Shown here: positions 1 through 14,205 of the stretch, one piece after another
Layout of the letters: each line of letters opens with the position of its first letter
How positions within the stretch are numbered: the first letter of the stretch is position 1
Assembly: GCA_014905825.1 (NCBI GenBank)
Contig: JACGCN010000071.1
Coordinates: forward strand, 62,001 to 126,000
Direction of reading: 5' to 3'
Length of the DNA: 64,000 bases
From: Lyophyllum atratum
Lineage: Eukaryota; Basidiomycota; Agaricomycetes; Agaricales; Lyophyllaceae
The notes under the pieces: generated by a model
Database searches by the model: none
What the model was told of the DNA's origin: nothing
Seen by the model: the letters and a program-made list of their open reading frames with translations, nothing else
Program-made: the position numbers and the translations under genes

Positions 1-1248
1 ATTGCTTGGTTGATAGTTTCGAGAATATATCGTGAGCGCGACTTCTCATAGTGGCATCTGTTTCTCTCGCTCACCTCAATTGTTTCTAGGCATTCCCTAT
101 GCACCACGGAATTCATCGCTTCGCGTCAATCCTACGAATGGCTCTGCGATGCAGTCGACATATACAGACCCAGGCAATCCGAGTATGGCAGGCTGAACTT
201 GGAAGGGACTATCATGTCGAAGCGGAAAATACATGCACTCGTCAACGGTGACTATGTGAACGGCTGGGATGATCCTCGTCTTTACACCCTCATTGCTCTG
301 CGGCGCCGCGGCGTGCCTCCGGGAGCGATCATCTCATTCGTGAGCACACTCGGTGTCTCGACAGCAGCGTCGAACATAGAGATTTCTCGGTTCGATCAGA
401 CAGTCAGACAGTACCTCGAAGGGACTGCGCCACGGCTACTCATGGTGATGCGACCTCTCAAGGTCACCATCGAGAACCTCCCAGAGGATTACCTTCTGAT
501 GGTAGAGAAGCCGCTTCACCCCAAAGTCCCAGAGCTTGGAACATCTAACATTCCTTTCACACGTAACATCTATATCGAAGCCGACGATTTCCGCTTAGAG
601 GACTCCAAGGACTATTTCCGGCTTGCACCAGGAAAGACCGTCGGCCTCTTTGGAGCGCCATATCCGGTGACATACGTCTCCCACGAGACTGATCCTACAA
701 CAGGAGAGGTCGTAGGAGTGGTAGTTAAATTGGAGAGTGGAGGCGTGACCAAGAAACCCAAAGCCTTCATCCAATGGGTGGCCGAACATGCGCCATCTGG
801 TAGTCCAGTCCGAGTGGACGAGACTCGCATCTTCCACCGTCTGTTCAAAAGCGATCGCCCAACAGGAGACGTCGCCGATCTCGCGCCAGACAGCTTGGAA
901 GTTGTCAAAGGTGCGATGGTCGAAGTCGGCTTCTGGTCCCTGGCCAAACGGTCCATCATCACCGCTCGACGGGAAGCCACATCACGGACGGAACAGGCGG
1001 TTAGGGACAATAAGACCACGGAGACGGTGTCTAGAGATGACACGCCGCATGCTACAAGCGAGCAACTCGTGGGCAAGGAATGCGTCCGATTCCAGGGTCT
1101 GCGTGTCGGGTACTTTGCTTTGGACAAAGATGCGCGGGTTGCTTGTCTAGACGAGCCCAACGAAGTCGAGCCATCGAGGAAGCAAGGTGACTACCTGATT
1201 CTCAACCGCATCGTTAGCTTGAAGGAGGATTCGGGGAAGGCGGTGTGA
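1..1248 (+). CDS. GLN4: Glutaminyl-tRNA synthetase, 3' part (5' end outside window)
   Basis: Charges tRNA-Gln with glutamine in the cytosol. Only the C-terminal part is present. Exon 1..31 joins exon 90..1248 across a 58-nt GT-AG intron (32..89); the joined frame reads through ENISHSLCTTEF, typical of GlnRS/GluRS catalytic cores. The class I signature appears as MSKRK (KMSKS equivalent) around 211-225, followed by NGWDDPRLYTL and ALRRRGVPP, a GlnRS/eukaryotic GluRS hallmark. The rest is the two beta-barrel anticodon-binding domains (RNIYIEADDF, QWVAEH). About 395 residues are visible. GlnRS is preferred over GluRS because of the RRRGVPPGAI segment and the C-terminal barrel layout; a GluRS is less likely. 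Stop TGA ends at 1248; the next gene converges on it 175 bp away. Confidence 0.9.
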
Positions 1249-1423
1249 ATATGACCTTTTCTATAGTTCAGTACATCTTGTCTTAGCTTTTGGCTCACGC
1301 AGACTTCGGTGATAATGAATGCAGGTTCCGTGTGTAATGGTAAAAGGGACAGTATACGTGAAAATTCGTGAAGAAATCAAAGCAGGATTAAAAGTGAACT
1401 AATGCCCGTATGAGTCATACCCC

Positions 1424-3167
1424 TCAGTACTCTTGCTCCTCAACGTCAGCAGAGTCGATGCCAACCTCCTCGTAATCCTTCTCAAGAGCAGCAAGATCTT
1501 CGCGAGCTTCGGAGAACTCACCCTCCTCCATACCCTCACCGACGTACCAATGAACGAAGGCGCGCTTGGAGTACAGGAGATCAAACTTATGGTCGAGACG
1601 ACTCCATGCGGCGGAGATGGCGGTGGTGTTGGACAACATGCACATGCTGCGAGAGACCTGGGCGAGGTCGCCACCGGGAACATGAGCGGGGGGCTCGTTG
1701 CAGATACCGAGCTTGAAACCAGTAGGGCACCAGTCGACAAATTGGATGGTGCGCTTGGTCTTGATGATAGCGACGGCGGCGTTGACGTCTTTGGGGACGA
1801 CGTCACCGCGGTAAAGCAGAGCGCAAGCCACTGGAGAATGATGTTAGGATCGGTATTGCATTCAAGAATGCTAAGAACATACTATATTTGCCCTCCCTGG
1901 GATCGCACTTGACCATCTGGTTGCCGGTCTCGAAGCAAGAGAACGTCATATCGGCAACCGAGTTCTGCTCGTGATGAGCCTTCTCAGCAGAGATGATGGG
2001 GGCAAAGGTAGCAAGGGGGAAATGAATACGAGGGAAACTGTTTACCCTTAGTGAACGAAGATTGGCATCTGTGGCAAGTAACTCACGGCACCAAGTTGGT
2101 CTGGAACTCGTTCAAATCGACGTTCAGAGACCCATCGAAGCGCAAAGAAGCCGTGATAGAAGAAACAACTTGAGCGATGAGTCTGTTCAAGTTGGTAAGA
2201 CTGGGTGATTGGATGTTGAGGTTCTTCTTGCAAATGTCGTAAATCGCTTCATTATCAACCTAAGACGAAAACTGAGTGCCATTCTTATAATTATGAGCGA
2301 TAATCACTCACCATGAAAGAGCAGTCAGAGTGCTCAAGCGTCGTGTGGGTCGTTAAAACAGAGTTGTAGGGCTCTACAACAGAGTTGGCTAGAGTGGGGG
2401 CGGGGTAGACGCTGAACTCCAGCTTAGACTTCTTGCCGTAATCAGTCGACAGACGCTCGAGAATGAGAGCACCAAGACCGGATCCAGTTCCTCCACCAAA
2501 TGAATGGAAGACAAAGAAGCCTTGGAGGCCAGAACAGTTATCTGCCAGGCGACGGACTTTGTCCATCACGATATCGATCTTCTCCTTTCCGATGGTATAG
2601 TGACCACGAGCATCTGCAAGACGTAGTGATAGTCAGATAACGGAGTGACAGCCAGCCAAAATATGAGATGAAATACAGTTGCTGGCAGCATCCTCCTTTC
2701 CGGTCAAAAGAGTCTCGGGGTGGAAGAGACTTCTGTAGGGACCGCTCCTAACCTCATCGATGACATTGGGCTCAAGGTCGATGTAGAGGGAGCGGGGCAC
2801 GTGTTTGCCAGAGGAAGTTTCCGAGAAGAATGTGCTGAAGCCACCATCGTTGGCAGACGGCGAGCCTTCCATCAGACGACCGTCAGGCTGGAAAGAAAAT
2901 GAGATAGATGAAACGCATAAGGACGGTCCAACTCACGCTGAGACCGTGCTCGACGGTATACAGCTCCCCTGTGTTGATCAGATTAGCATCACGCCACTTA
3001 TCGTTTGAAGTAGTTCCACAGCGAGACACAGAAACGACGCGTTATTGGGTGCGCCGCTCGCGTTGATATACTAAAGGGTCGTGTTGGTCGAGAAACGAGG
3101 ACTTACAGCAGGCGTTTCCGATTTGGACACCAGCCTGACCAACGTGCACGGAGATGACTTCACGCAT
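1424..3167 (-). CDS. TUB1: Alpha-tubulin (copy A)
   Basis: Microtubule subunit that pairs with beta-tubulin. Seven exons can be joined without a break: 3107..3167, 2937..2968, 2677..2887, 2312..2613, 2087..2259, 1883..2037, 1424..1830 (minus strand), giving 446 aa, normal for the family. The start reads MREVIS (autoregulatory MREI/C-type N-terminus). The GTP-binding loop GGGTGSG lies around residue 143, and the protein ends with acidic EEQEY, so it keeps a C-terminal Tyr. The loop region near residue 40 reads SPSANDGGF, with no lysine at the usual acetylation position. All introns are GT-AG. A second alpha-tubulin lies at 10706..12602 on the other strand with the same six intron positions plus four more. 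Copy A has an intact frame and is probably the functional main copy. Confidence 0.95.
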
Positions 3168-3452
3168 TTTCAAGACTACTAAGGCTAGAGAGGGAAGAGA
3201 TCAGGATAGAGCAGCGACAACGACGCGTAGAGGACGACTGACGATGGAAGAAGATGGAGAAATGAGACTGCGATGGCAGAACAAAGCCAGCCGGCCTCCT
3301 CACTTCAAAATTAAGGAAGGCGTGTCTTCCCACGCATTCCTGCCATCACACGTGGTCTGTGCGTCCCCAACGTTCTCGACACGCTAGTCCACATATATAC
3401 GTCTGTCCCATAGTCTACTACAGAAAGTCCATGTCAGGTCCATGCCATGTCC

Positions 3453-6400
3453 TTATTTGTTTCTATTCCGAATACCCAGCTGCTCGCCGACGTGCTGAGT
3501 GCTCTTCCGCGCTTTCTTTGAGGTCTCCTTTCCAAAGTATCTAATCCCCAACCGAGTAAGTCAATAACATGAGGCGTTATCCGAGAAGCACCTACCGAAC
3601 AATACCATCCCACATGCGGAGGCCATGCACTGGTATAACATGCGTTCTAACCTGCTGCTCCGAGACAGACTGCCTTGGCGGTTTGTTGGGGTCGTCATTG
3701 GGATCAAAGGCCGCACGGACTGCGTCAGACGTCCGCATTTTCGGCACCGTTCTATGTGTAATAGGTGCGGTGTGATATATGGTCTTCTTTAGAAGAGCTA
3801 TTGCTTCGGGCTATGGCTGTATCAGATAACGCGTTCTGATATTTCGAGATCATACCGTATCTCGTCGTTTCGCAATGGCGGTTGGTGGGGGTATCTCGTC
3901 ATCAAGGTCAAGTGGACCCCATCGTCGTTCATCCTGTATCCTTTCGATCTTGTTGCGATCACCTACCGACATGGTTCGTTGGTGACCTTCTGGCGGTGCT
4001 TCTCGCTTCAGGATCAACCCTTGGCGGCATGCGTTCTCAAGCATCTTCGCTGCTTTTGCCTCTAGCCTGGCTCTGCTCTTAAGCACTTTCGTCCCGGCGC
4101 GGGTGTAGTGTCTATCCCACTCCATTTGTCCGTCGAACCACCTGCGGGTCGGAGCCTCTTTGATAATCCCAATCTGCTCAGGCGGAATATTGAGGGCTGT
4201 GATCTCGTCAGGAGGTTCCATTGGTCGTGAGATGCCCCGTATGTCTACCCGCTCCCGGACCATCAACACATTCCGGACGTCCTTGACAGGGTATCAGCAC
4301 AAGCAGGCGCAGGGTAGAAAGGCTGCACACATTGCCTCCATCAAGGGTATTTGAAGTATCTGAACCGTTGATTCGTTCTGATTCGGATATCATGTCGACT
4401 TCGCCACGCTTAATTTCCTGGGCAGCATTGGCTTCATTGCGCTTATACAATTTGACGTCGTCGTCTTCAGAGACATCCGTCTTCGTCTTTTCATGTCCGC
4501 GACTGAGTTTCTTCAGGTTTGGGCTGCATACTGAGAAAGGTTCATCGTCGTCCGAGCTTTCTACCGGAATCTCAAGGGGCGGACGGTGGAACTCTGGGAA
4601 CGGATTGCGTTCGAGGTGCTCGGCGTCATGATTTGAGACGTGCTTCACGAACTCCGCAATAGAACGATATGCGCATTTTGCCTGTCTGAAGCGGTCAGAG
4701 GAAGCAATGTCCAGATAATCTATGAGCTCACACTGGGCGTGAAGCTGAACACGGTCAGTACATGGCACATCCCTAAAGACGCGACCCAGAGTGAGTTAGG
4801 GTGAGCAGATGATAGTGACGGGGTTTCTGTACCATCAAATACTTGCAGATGAACCTAGAAATTGATACTGTTTTTAGAAAAATTGTAAAGGAGAGAAGGG
4901 GAGCTTGCCTTCGTAGGAATGGTGAATCGTTCTGCATTTTCTTTCTGACGGTGGCCGTCCCGTAGCACACCGCGTCTAGTGGGGTATTTTGCTGGATGAG
5001 CAGCGCGGTGGGCAAGGACAAGTGTTTCGTCTCGCAAGAGTTCGTCATTGCCTGCTATGATGTAGAGCGGCGGCAGATTTCCCAATGAACCCTGGAGGAT
5101 AGGAGAGACTAAGGGGTGGGACAGCTGTCTGGACACCGTTCAATTAGGTGAGCATATTCTTACGGTTCTATGGACTCACTCTGTAGCAGCGTAAAGCTGG
5201 ATCTGAGAACGCAACTCGAGTGGAACGGCCTCAGGATCAGCCATCATTACCTTGGGTGGCTTAGGCTCCCAGAGGTCTATGTCGTAGTCATCTCTGTCTT
5301 CTTCAGCAGTCTTTTGGCTAGACGGCGGCCTCGAGATTTCTGTATTATCCTGGCTTCTTGTGGTATCAGCCTTTGCACCTTCGTGGAGCATCTCTGCCTG
5401 CGTTTGAACTTCTTCAAGAGCAGCAGAAACATCATCTCTGGATTCAGCTTCGCTAAAACGGTCTTTGCTAGGCTTCAGCGTATCGGCATGTCCTGGCTCC
5501 GGGGGAGGGTTGAATTTCGAGGCAACTACACGGGCTTCACCCTTGAGTGGATCCATAGGCCATAAAGTAGATGGCTTCGCGAGAAATCCGTGTATAGGGA
5601 TGATGTCCTGCGAGAGCTCGAAACAAAACGTTGTACATTTTGGGAAAATTACGGACCTTATCCCTGTTCTCCATGACACTGGGGAAACTGTGTGTCAGAT
5701 CCACCCATGGGCTGATCAAAACAGCACCTGCAGGCAGAGGCAAGCCTAAATCTCGAAGGATCGTAAGGACAGTGATACACAACCCCCCGCCTGCAGAATC
5801 GCCAGCTAGCACTATCTTTGAAGGAGGAACAGCCGTGTGCTGCGCTTCCGGAGGAGGTTGTGTTAAATACAAATCTACACAGGGCGATACATCAGCACGA
5901 TGATTGCAAATTTATTGATTACACCTACACGCAGCGAGGACATCTTGTAGTGGACACGGCCAAGGGTATTGAGGGGCTTTCCTAATTGACATAGTGAGTT
6001 GAATCCTCTGCGCTAAACACTGTCCGATAGTTACCGATAGTTGACGGCGAAGACTCGACCCTTGATCTTGCGAGCTGCAGAAAAATTGACTGACTGGAGC
6101 GCTATGGAGGACGTTGTGGAATTACCATATCGGATTATTTGATATCTATGGGTATCTGAAAGGGGTTAGTAAGTATTAGACTTCAAATGCTACGTATGTG
6201 GCGTACTGATGGAGCCCCAAAAGTAACCACCTATCCCCTCAAGATATCTTTCAGTGCATAAAAACCCATGTTAAGAAAGGGCGCACCTCCATGTACGTAT
6301 AGCTACGAGGTTCAAGTTAATGTGAAGCTGACGTCCAACTAACATAGACGCACCATAACTGTTTCGAGATGGTCCATTCTCAAGACGGTGGTCTCCTCAT

Positions 6401-7087
6401 TGCTCAGCTTCCGTTTCATATTAGGATGATCCTTGGCGGGTCTGAGGTATTCGCCCTGCGTCACCCATTCAGCCTCTATGCCGTCTAGGCCACGAACTTG
6501 CCACCAGCGTTCACCACCAACGACTTGCTTTAGTTCTTCAGGGCCGAACCAATCAATCAAGATATCCGCCGCGCGATTGCACGAGGAGAGCGGTATGAGG
6601 ACAGCAGCGACCGCAGCCCAAAACGGAGCGGGAACGTGGGTATTGGTGCTGTTCGACATGTAAGAAGCAGCCTCTCGTACCAGAGGGTAAACCTACAATG
6701 CTTGCAAGGATTCTACAGTGTTTTTGGTACCCATATCAATGAAGGCTGCAGTTTGCGTTATGTGAGTAATATAGGAGAAAGTAATGCACTGGTATTACCT
6801 TTCACGATATTGAATGCTCTGTACGTTGATACTAGTTCAAGCGTTGTCAGAGATCAAGAGCATTGGACATACTGGTCAAAGAAGATGTCATCCTTGGCGT
6901 CGTCTCGTCTGTCACCATCCTTATATTTTTTCGCCCTGCGCTTTCCGTGCTCGAAGAATGTCTTGATGACGACTACCATGAACCGAATTTCAATTGAATA
7001 TGCGAAAGAATTATATATTTCATTGATCCAGGAGGATTACATACCGGGCGTAATATAGGCAGCCGCAGATACTGTTGTTACCGGCAT
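3453..7087 (-). CDS. Alpha/beta-hydrolase, hormone-sensitive-lipase type, with long insert and tail
   Basis: Likely esterase/lipase of the HSL (GDXG) family. Start ATG at 7085..7087, stop TAA at 3453..3455, many short introns. After splicing, the oxyanion motif reads YVHGGGYFWGS (near 6.2-6.3 kb), the nucleophile motif GDSAGGG lies near 5.81 kb, the acid is in AGNDELLRDE (near 5.05 kb) and the histidine in DGMCHVLTVF (near 4.76 kb), so the triad is complete. Unusual parts: an acidic insert of about 100-150 residues between nucleophile and acid, and a charged C-terminal extension of about 300 residues after the His (3.45-4.65 kb). One intron, 4855..4908, fits only as GC-AG (AAG then GCAAGC). 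The join near 6.65 kb (a 48-nt intron) is the least certain. Substrate unknown; steryl/acyl ester hydrolysis is only a family guess. Shares a 214-bp divergent promoter with CFT2. Confidence 0.8.
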
Positions 7088-7301
7088 TGTTGAAGGAAAG
7101 AGCTAGGGAATGTTGGCTGCAGCGCAGCGCTCATGTTGGTTTCACTTCGCGGGTTTATGTTTAGATCCCAAATAAATTGATGTGACGTCACAGGAAACCC
7201 CTGATCCACCGCTTGCACAATGATGTTTGTTCCCGAAGTGCTAGCCAAACAACTGCTTGCATCCAGTCTTGGACAAGTTTTTGTTGGTCATTAACAGGCC
7301 A

Positions 7302-10300
7302 ATGATAACTTTTACCCCGCTATCGGGCGCTGCTCGTTCTTCGCAGACAAAGCCGCTAGCATATCTGCTGCAGGTCGACGATGTTCGTATACTCCTCGAC
7401 TGTGGCTCACCAGACTGGGCTCCAGAGCCTGCACATACAATAATTCCTGATGGTGCTGAAGAGCCTTCATATCATTGGGAAACATATTGTAATGCACTTC
7501 GGGAGTGCGTGAACCAAAACACACGAGATGTGCAAAGCTAATTGGACATTGCAGATGCGCGCCGACTATAGATCTCGTCCTCCTATCTCACGGTGATTTG
7601 GCTCATACTGGTCTCTACCCGTACGCGTATTCGAGATGGGGCTTGAAAGCCCCCGCGTACACGACGTTACCAGTTCAGGCGATGGGAAGGATTGCGGTTT
7701 CAGAGGACGTAGAAGGAATACGAGACGAGGAAGACGTTGGCGACGAAGATGAGGCGAAACCTCACCAAGGAACCGGTGATATTGACCTAGTTGAAGGACC
7801 GAGCACTACACCGTCGCCGAAGGATCCGAGAAGGGGTAAATACGTTGCGACACTTACCGAAGTTCAAGATGCCTTTGACGCTATTAACACACTCCGGTAT
7901 TCACAACCTACGCATCTGCAAGGTCTGTTCATCATGCCTCTTAGTTGAGAGTTCATACTCAATAGTTTGTTCAGGGAAGTGCCAGGGTTTGACTATTATT
8001 CCATTCAATGCGGGACACACACTGGGTGGTACGATATGGAAAATTCGGTCCCCGTCTTCGGGAACTATCCTCTACGCTGTGAATATCAACCATATGAAGG
8101 AACGTCACCTCGATGGCACGGTACTAATGCGGCAGGCTGCTGGTGGAGTCTTTGAACCCCTGGCCAGACCAGACTTGCTGATTACCGACGCGGAAAGAGC
8201 GTCTGTTGTGACAAGTAGACGGAAAGACCGTGACGCTGCTCTTATTGGTATGTCGAACCCTTCCTATGCTGTAAGTACGACGCTCATTGGCTTTAGACAC
8301 GATCACAGCAACGCTGTCGTCCCGGTCATCACTTCTTCTACCCTGTGACTCAAGTACACGGGTTTTGGAACTACTCGTTCTGCTAGATCAACACTGGAAC
8401 TATTCTCGCCTTCGATATCCAATATGTCTTCTCTCACGATCAGGCAGAGAAATGCTCACCTTTGTGCGGAGTATGATGGAATGGCTGGGCGGTACGGTGA
8501 GTAAAGAGGATGTTGGAGAGGAAGGCACAAATACCCGCCAAGCAAACAAACGAAAGCGGGATGAGGATGGGGATGAAGATGCTTTAGGGGCCTTTGCGCT
8601 ACGATTCAAGTGAGTATCCACCTAGCTTTACTATGCCTCGTCGGATTCTATATCTTTTCTTTCGCAGGCATTTGGAGTTCTTCCCCAATCCCCAGGCGCT
8701 ACTACAGACCTACTCGTCGAAAGACCCCAAGCTAATCCTGGCCGTTCCCGCATCTCTATCTCATGGACCATCAAGGAACCTTTTCGCGGACTTCGCCGCA
8801 GTCCCGGATAACGTCGTTCTCTTGACAGGGCGCAGCGAAGAAGGGACATTGGGGCGCGACTTGTTTGAGACGTGGAACGATTCGCAACGCCCAGACGACA
8901 AGTGGGACAAGGGCAAGATTGGAAGCAACATCATGATGGACGGGGCCCTCAAACTTCGGGTAATATTAATATTACGATTCAACCTGACAGAACACCATTA
9001 ACGATGAACTCCAGATGAACCATAAAGTTCCTCTACAGGGTGCCGAACTTGAAGAATACCAACAAAAGGAACGTGCTGCAAAAGAGAAAGAGGCAGCCTA
9101 TCAAGCTACACTCGCTCGGAACCAACGAATGCTCGAAGCAGACGAGGACGAAAGCGATTCTGACTCCGACTCTGACTCGGACGACGAAGACAAAGTGAGG
9201 CAAGCTCTCGAAGGGGATCTGATGGACATGGATGTCGATGGTGCTGGGGGCGGGGAGGATGTCGGGAGACGGAGAAAGGCGGACAAAGGGGCTGGGGAGG
9301 ACTGGGGACTGGATGGTGACGAAGGGTTGACGAGGCAATTGCTATCCTTTGACATATATATCAAGGGTAACGTGTCGAAAGCGACGTCATTTTTCAAGTC
9401 AGCTGGGGGGCAAACTCAACGCTTCAGAATGTTCCCTTATGTGGAGAAGAAGCGACGCGTGGACGAGTATGGGGAGACCATTGACGTCGGAATGTGGCTA
9501 CGGAAAGGCAAAGTTCTCGAAGAAGACGCGGAAAGCGATGAGGCTAAAGACTACCGTTTGAGGACACTCGCGGAGGAAGACGCTAGGGTATGTTGCTATC
9601 GACTGTCAGAATCTAATCTGACCATTGTTTTGTAGAAAGCCATCCGGGAACCACCTTCGAAGTTCGTAACATCCGACATTGAGGTTCAACTGGCATGTCG
9701 ACTTTTATTCGTGGACATGGAAGGCTTGAACGATGGCCGCGCCGTGAAAACTATTGTTCCCCAAATCAATCCGCGGAAAATGGTAAATACGATTATCTCA
9801 TGGTTGAGCCCGACTAATGTATATGGCATAGATCATCGTACATGCCCCTCCAAGCGCAACAGACGCTTTGATCGAGAGTTGTGCCAATATTCGCGCAATG
9901 ACCAAGGATATATTTGCTCCTGCAGTAGGCGAAAGTGTGCAGATTGGACATCAGACCAATAGTTTCTCCCTTTCTATCAGTGATGAGCTCTTGGCAACCC
10001 TCAAAATGTCCCGGGTATGTATCTCAAGGACACATTATCTCATCCTTGCTAACATCTCTGTTCTCCAGTTTGAAGACAATGAAGTAGGCTACGTGACAGG
10101 AAGGATCGCTGCCCACGCCAACTCGACCATCCCAACACTAGAGCCGATATCTGTTAGTACGCTTCCCGCCAAGGCTACTATAGTGGAAACAACGCAACCG
10201 AGAACGTTAGGTGCTCGGGCCACCGTCACGCTCCCTCATTCCACAATGATTGGGGAGTTGAAATTAACTGCCCTCAAGGCACGTTTGGCCGCCATTGGGG

Positions 10301-10500
10301 TGCAGGCCGAACTCATTGGCGAGGGCGTGCTGATCTGCGGAGCTGGCGCGAAACGTAACGCCCCATCAGATACGCTAGAAGAGTCCGTCGCGGTGCGGAA
10401 GACGGCTATGGGGAAGGTTGAGCTGGAGGGCAATGTGTCTGAGGTTTATTATACTGTGCGGCGGGAGATATACAAGCTGCACGCCCTTGTAGCAGCCTGA
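7302..10500 (+). CDS. CFT2: Cleavage and polyadenylation factor subunit CPSF100/Cft2
   Basis: Non-catalytic subunit of the nuclear pre-mRNA 3'-end cleavage and polyadenylation complex. The start ATG at 7302 gives MITFTPLSG, followed by YLLQVDDVRILLDCG, the family N-terminus. The metallo-beta-lactamase motif is degenerate (LLSHGDLAHTG in place of HXHXDH), as expected for CPSF100 rather than the nuclease CPSF73. AGHTLGGTIWKI follows, then a beta-CASP region. An acidic Asp/Ser-rich linker (9130-9290) is codon-repetitive (GAC-TCC/TCT runs). The C-terminal domain (10.08-10.50 kb) ends with YKLHALVAA. Several GT-AG introns; the frame can be followed throughout. Expressed divergently from the hydrolase gene. 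Confidence 0.9.
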
Positions 10501-10705
10501 GTTGTATAGTTATTAGGACATTGATTAGTTGCAATAGCATGGATCGCCGTCGCTTAACTGACCGGCCGGCGACGGGTGACCAAACAAGGAAGGCGTGGGC
10601 AACATTTTTAGTTGATTGGCTTGCCCTCTGACCACTTTCCTCAAGAGCGACCAGTTCTCTCTTCCTCAACCTCGTCCTCCTTTCCTCTACCTTTCCTAAC
10701 GAAAA

Positions 10706-12602
<1,897 letters not shown>

Positions 12603-12926
12603 AGAGCAAGAGGTGGAAGTGTATCTCCCTATTTTAGCTCCCTGAGAGATCTAGGGAGACCTAAAATACCCTTTACTACGATTCTCCCCGTTTTACCCAT
12701 ACCTATAGGTTACTCCCGTCGTTCTCGTTCATTTTTGTATTGCCCTCGTCCGTCTACTACTAAGTTCCCTGTCAAGTATCAGGTTCTTTGTTCATCATAA
12801 ACTCTTTACTTTCCACTGCTCGTGATTAGGATGCTGAGACGCTATGATCTATTTTATGACGATTGATTGCAGGATTCTAAGTCTATCGATGCATTCCTCA
12901 AGAAACGTGTATGGTATATGCATAGC
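12603..12926. other. Intergenic, convergent 3' ends
   Basis: 324 bp between the stop of alpha-tubulin copy B and the stop of the HAD phosphatase gene. It presumably holds both 3' UTRs. A near-palindrome with arms of about 17 nt (tccctattttagctccctgagagatctagggagacctaaaata, 12627..12669) lies 25 bp after the tubulin stop and could fold into an RNA hairpin. No open frame of interest seen. Confidence 0.6.
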
Positions 12927-14032
12927 CTATTCCAGTTCCTGGTGAATGGTGATTTCCACGCCTTTCTGAAGCCGTTTAAAGGTGATACTACATATGTTGC
13001 TAAGTCAGATTACACACGATCGGACACAAACACAGATATTCACCTGGATATATCTTGGACAATGAAGTCAGGCTTCGCTTCTTCGAGTTGTGCACGGGTA
13101 TGGGTAGTGAGAAGTCCGATGGTCTTGCAGCCAGCTGCTCGACCACTACGAACGCCTGATGGAGCATCTTCGAAAACAGCACCTGTAGCCGGGTATATTA
13201 TAACCGTGCATTTCAGTAGAGTATATTGAACTTACAGTTCTCCGGCTTCACTCCACACAGTTTGGCGCCGAGCAGATAAGGATCAGGGCTAATCGCGTAA
13301 TTGTATTGATCACGACGTCAGGAACACGTCAATTGATTAAAAGAAGACTGACAAGGGTTTGCCCTGAGTTACGTCTTCTGCGGCGACAAACACGTCGGGA
13401 ACTGGGACGCCGGCTATCCGGAGGGCAGATGAAGCATAGGCGCGCGTTGCAGACGTGCAGATCGCCCATGAGGGTTCGGGCAGATGCCGCGCTGGGGCGA
13501 GCTGGCGATGTCGTGTAAGCTTTGGCACCATCGTGGACGATGGGATCAGATACCTCTTCGAGTGCAGCAGCTGACTCCAGGTAACAGAACGATTCCTTGG
13601 CGGCATTTCTCCGTTGAGGTCGAAACGATGGCAGTTTCGAAACGTTCTGCCTCCCTCTGTTTGAAGGTCGCGTAAGCCTGAGGTATGAAAGCAACGCAAA
13701 AGGCAGTGAACGAGCCTCAAGTTCTTCAGGATCTTCGATGCCGCAGTACTTTCGGAGGTTGTCGACTGTCCGAACACCATGGGCAGCTAATTAATGGTTA
13801 TGACTTAGAACGCGAATGCTGGGTGGAGGGCTGTACGACGTGCAGCTCAATATATTCTGGACATCGATGCCCGGGTATTTTTGCCTGAACAGCTCCCAAG
13901 CACCCACCACGCCGGCAGTCGAATCGACGAGAGTTCCGTCCATATCAAAGAGGCTACGAGGGCTAAGTTCAGGCAATGCATGGCAGAAGAATGGACGCAC
14001 ACTGCATCGACAGTAAATGTGGTGGCGGGCAT
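12927..14032 (-). CDS. HAD-superfamily phosphatase (Dog/Gpp-like), irregular gene structure
   Basis: Likely sugar-phosphate or glycerol-phosphate phosphatase. Start ATG 14030..14032, stop TAG 12927..12929. Splicing the first intron gives motif I as VLFDMDGTLVDST. Further pieces follow family order: AHGVRTVDNLRKYCGI, REAERFETAIV, GIVLLPG, WAICTSATR (motif II region), PDVFVAAEDVTQGKP (motif III Lys), DPYLLGAKLCGV, and VFEDAPSGVRSG (motif IV). The gene is odd in three places: two introns fit only with GC donors (13787..13843 and 13657..13715), and one extra base around 13574..13578 shifts the frame between LLPG and SAAALEE. It may be decaying, or the consensus may contain errors. Substrate not predictable. 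Convergent with tubulin B; divergent from SEC15 (173 bp apart). Confidence 0.75.
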
Positions 14033-14205
14033 GGTGGCACAGGGCGATCGATTGAACGCCAAAAAAAGTGAACTTCCTGAGATGGTATGTTTCCTGAGCT
14101 AGTGACCGGACCGAAATGTATTTGGATGCAGGGGGTGGTGGCAAACAATGATGAACCGACAAGAACGTGTGAAGAGTGTTGTCTCAATCATCCGTCGGTG
14201 CAGTT

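Noticed and set aside
612..1160. Long minus-strand ORF opposite GlnRS
   Set aside because: Shadow of the synthetase coding frame; no recognisable domain and no start context.
1433..1912. Plus-strand ORF opposite alpha-tubulin A
   Set aside because: Antisense shadow of conserved tubulin codons; continues across a real intron.
9130..9290. Tandem GAC/TCN repeat as a mobile or CRISPR-like repeat
   Set aside because: It is the codon pattern of an Asp/Ser-rich linker within CFT2.
7302..10500. CFT2 read as an active metallo-beta-lactamase nuclease
   Set aside because: The HXHXDH metal motif is degenerate, as in CPSF100, so the protein is taken as the non-catalytic subunit.
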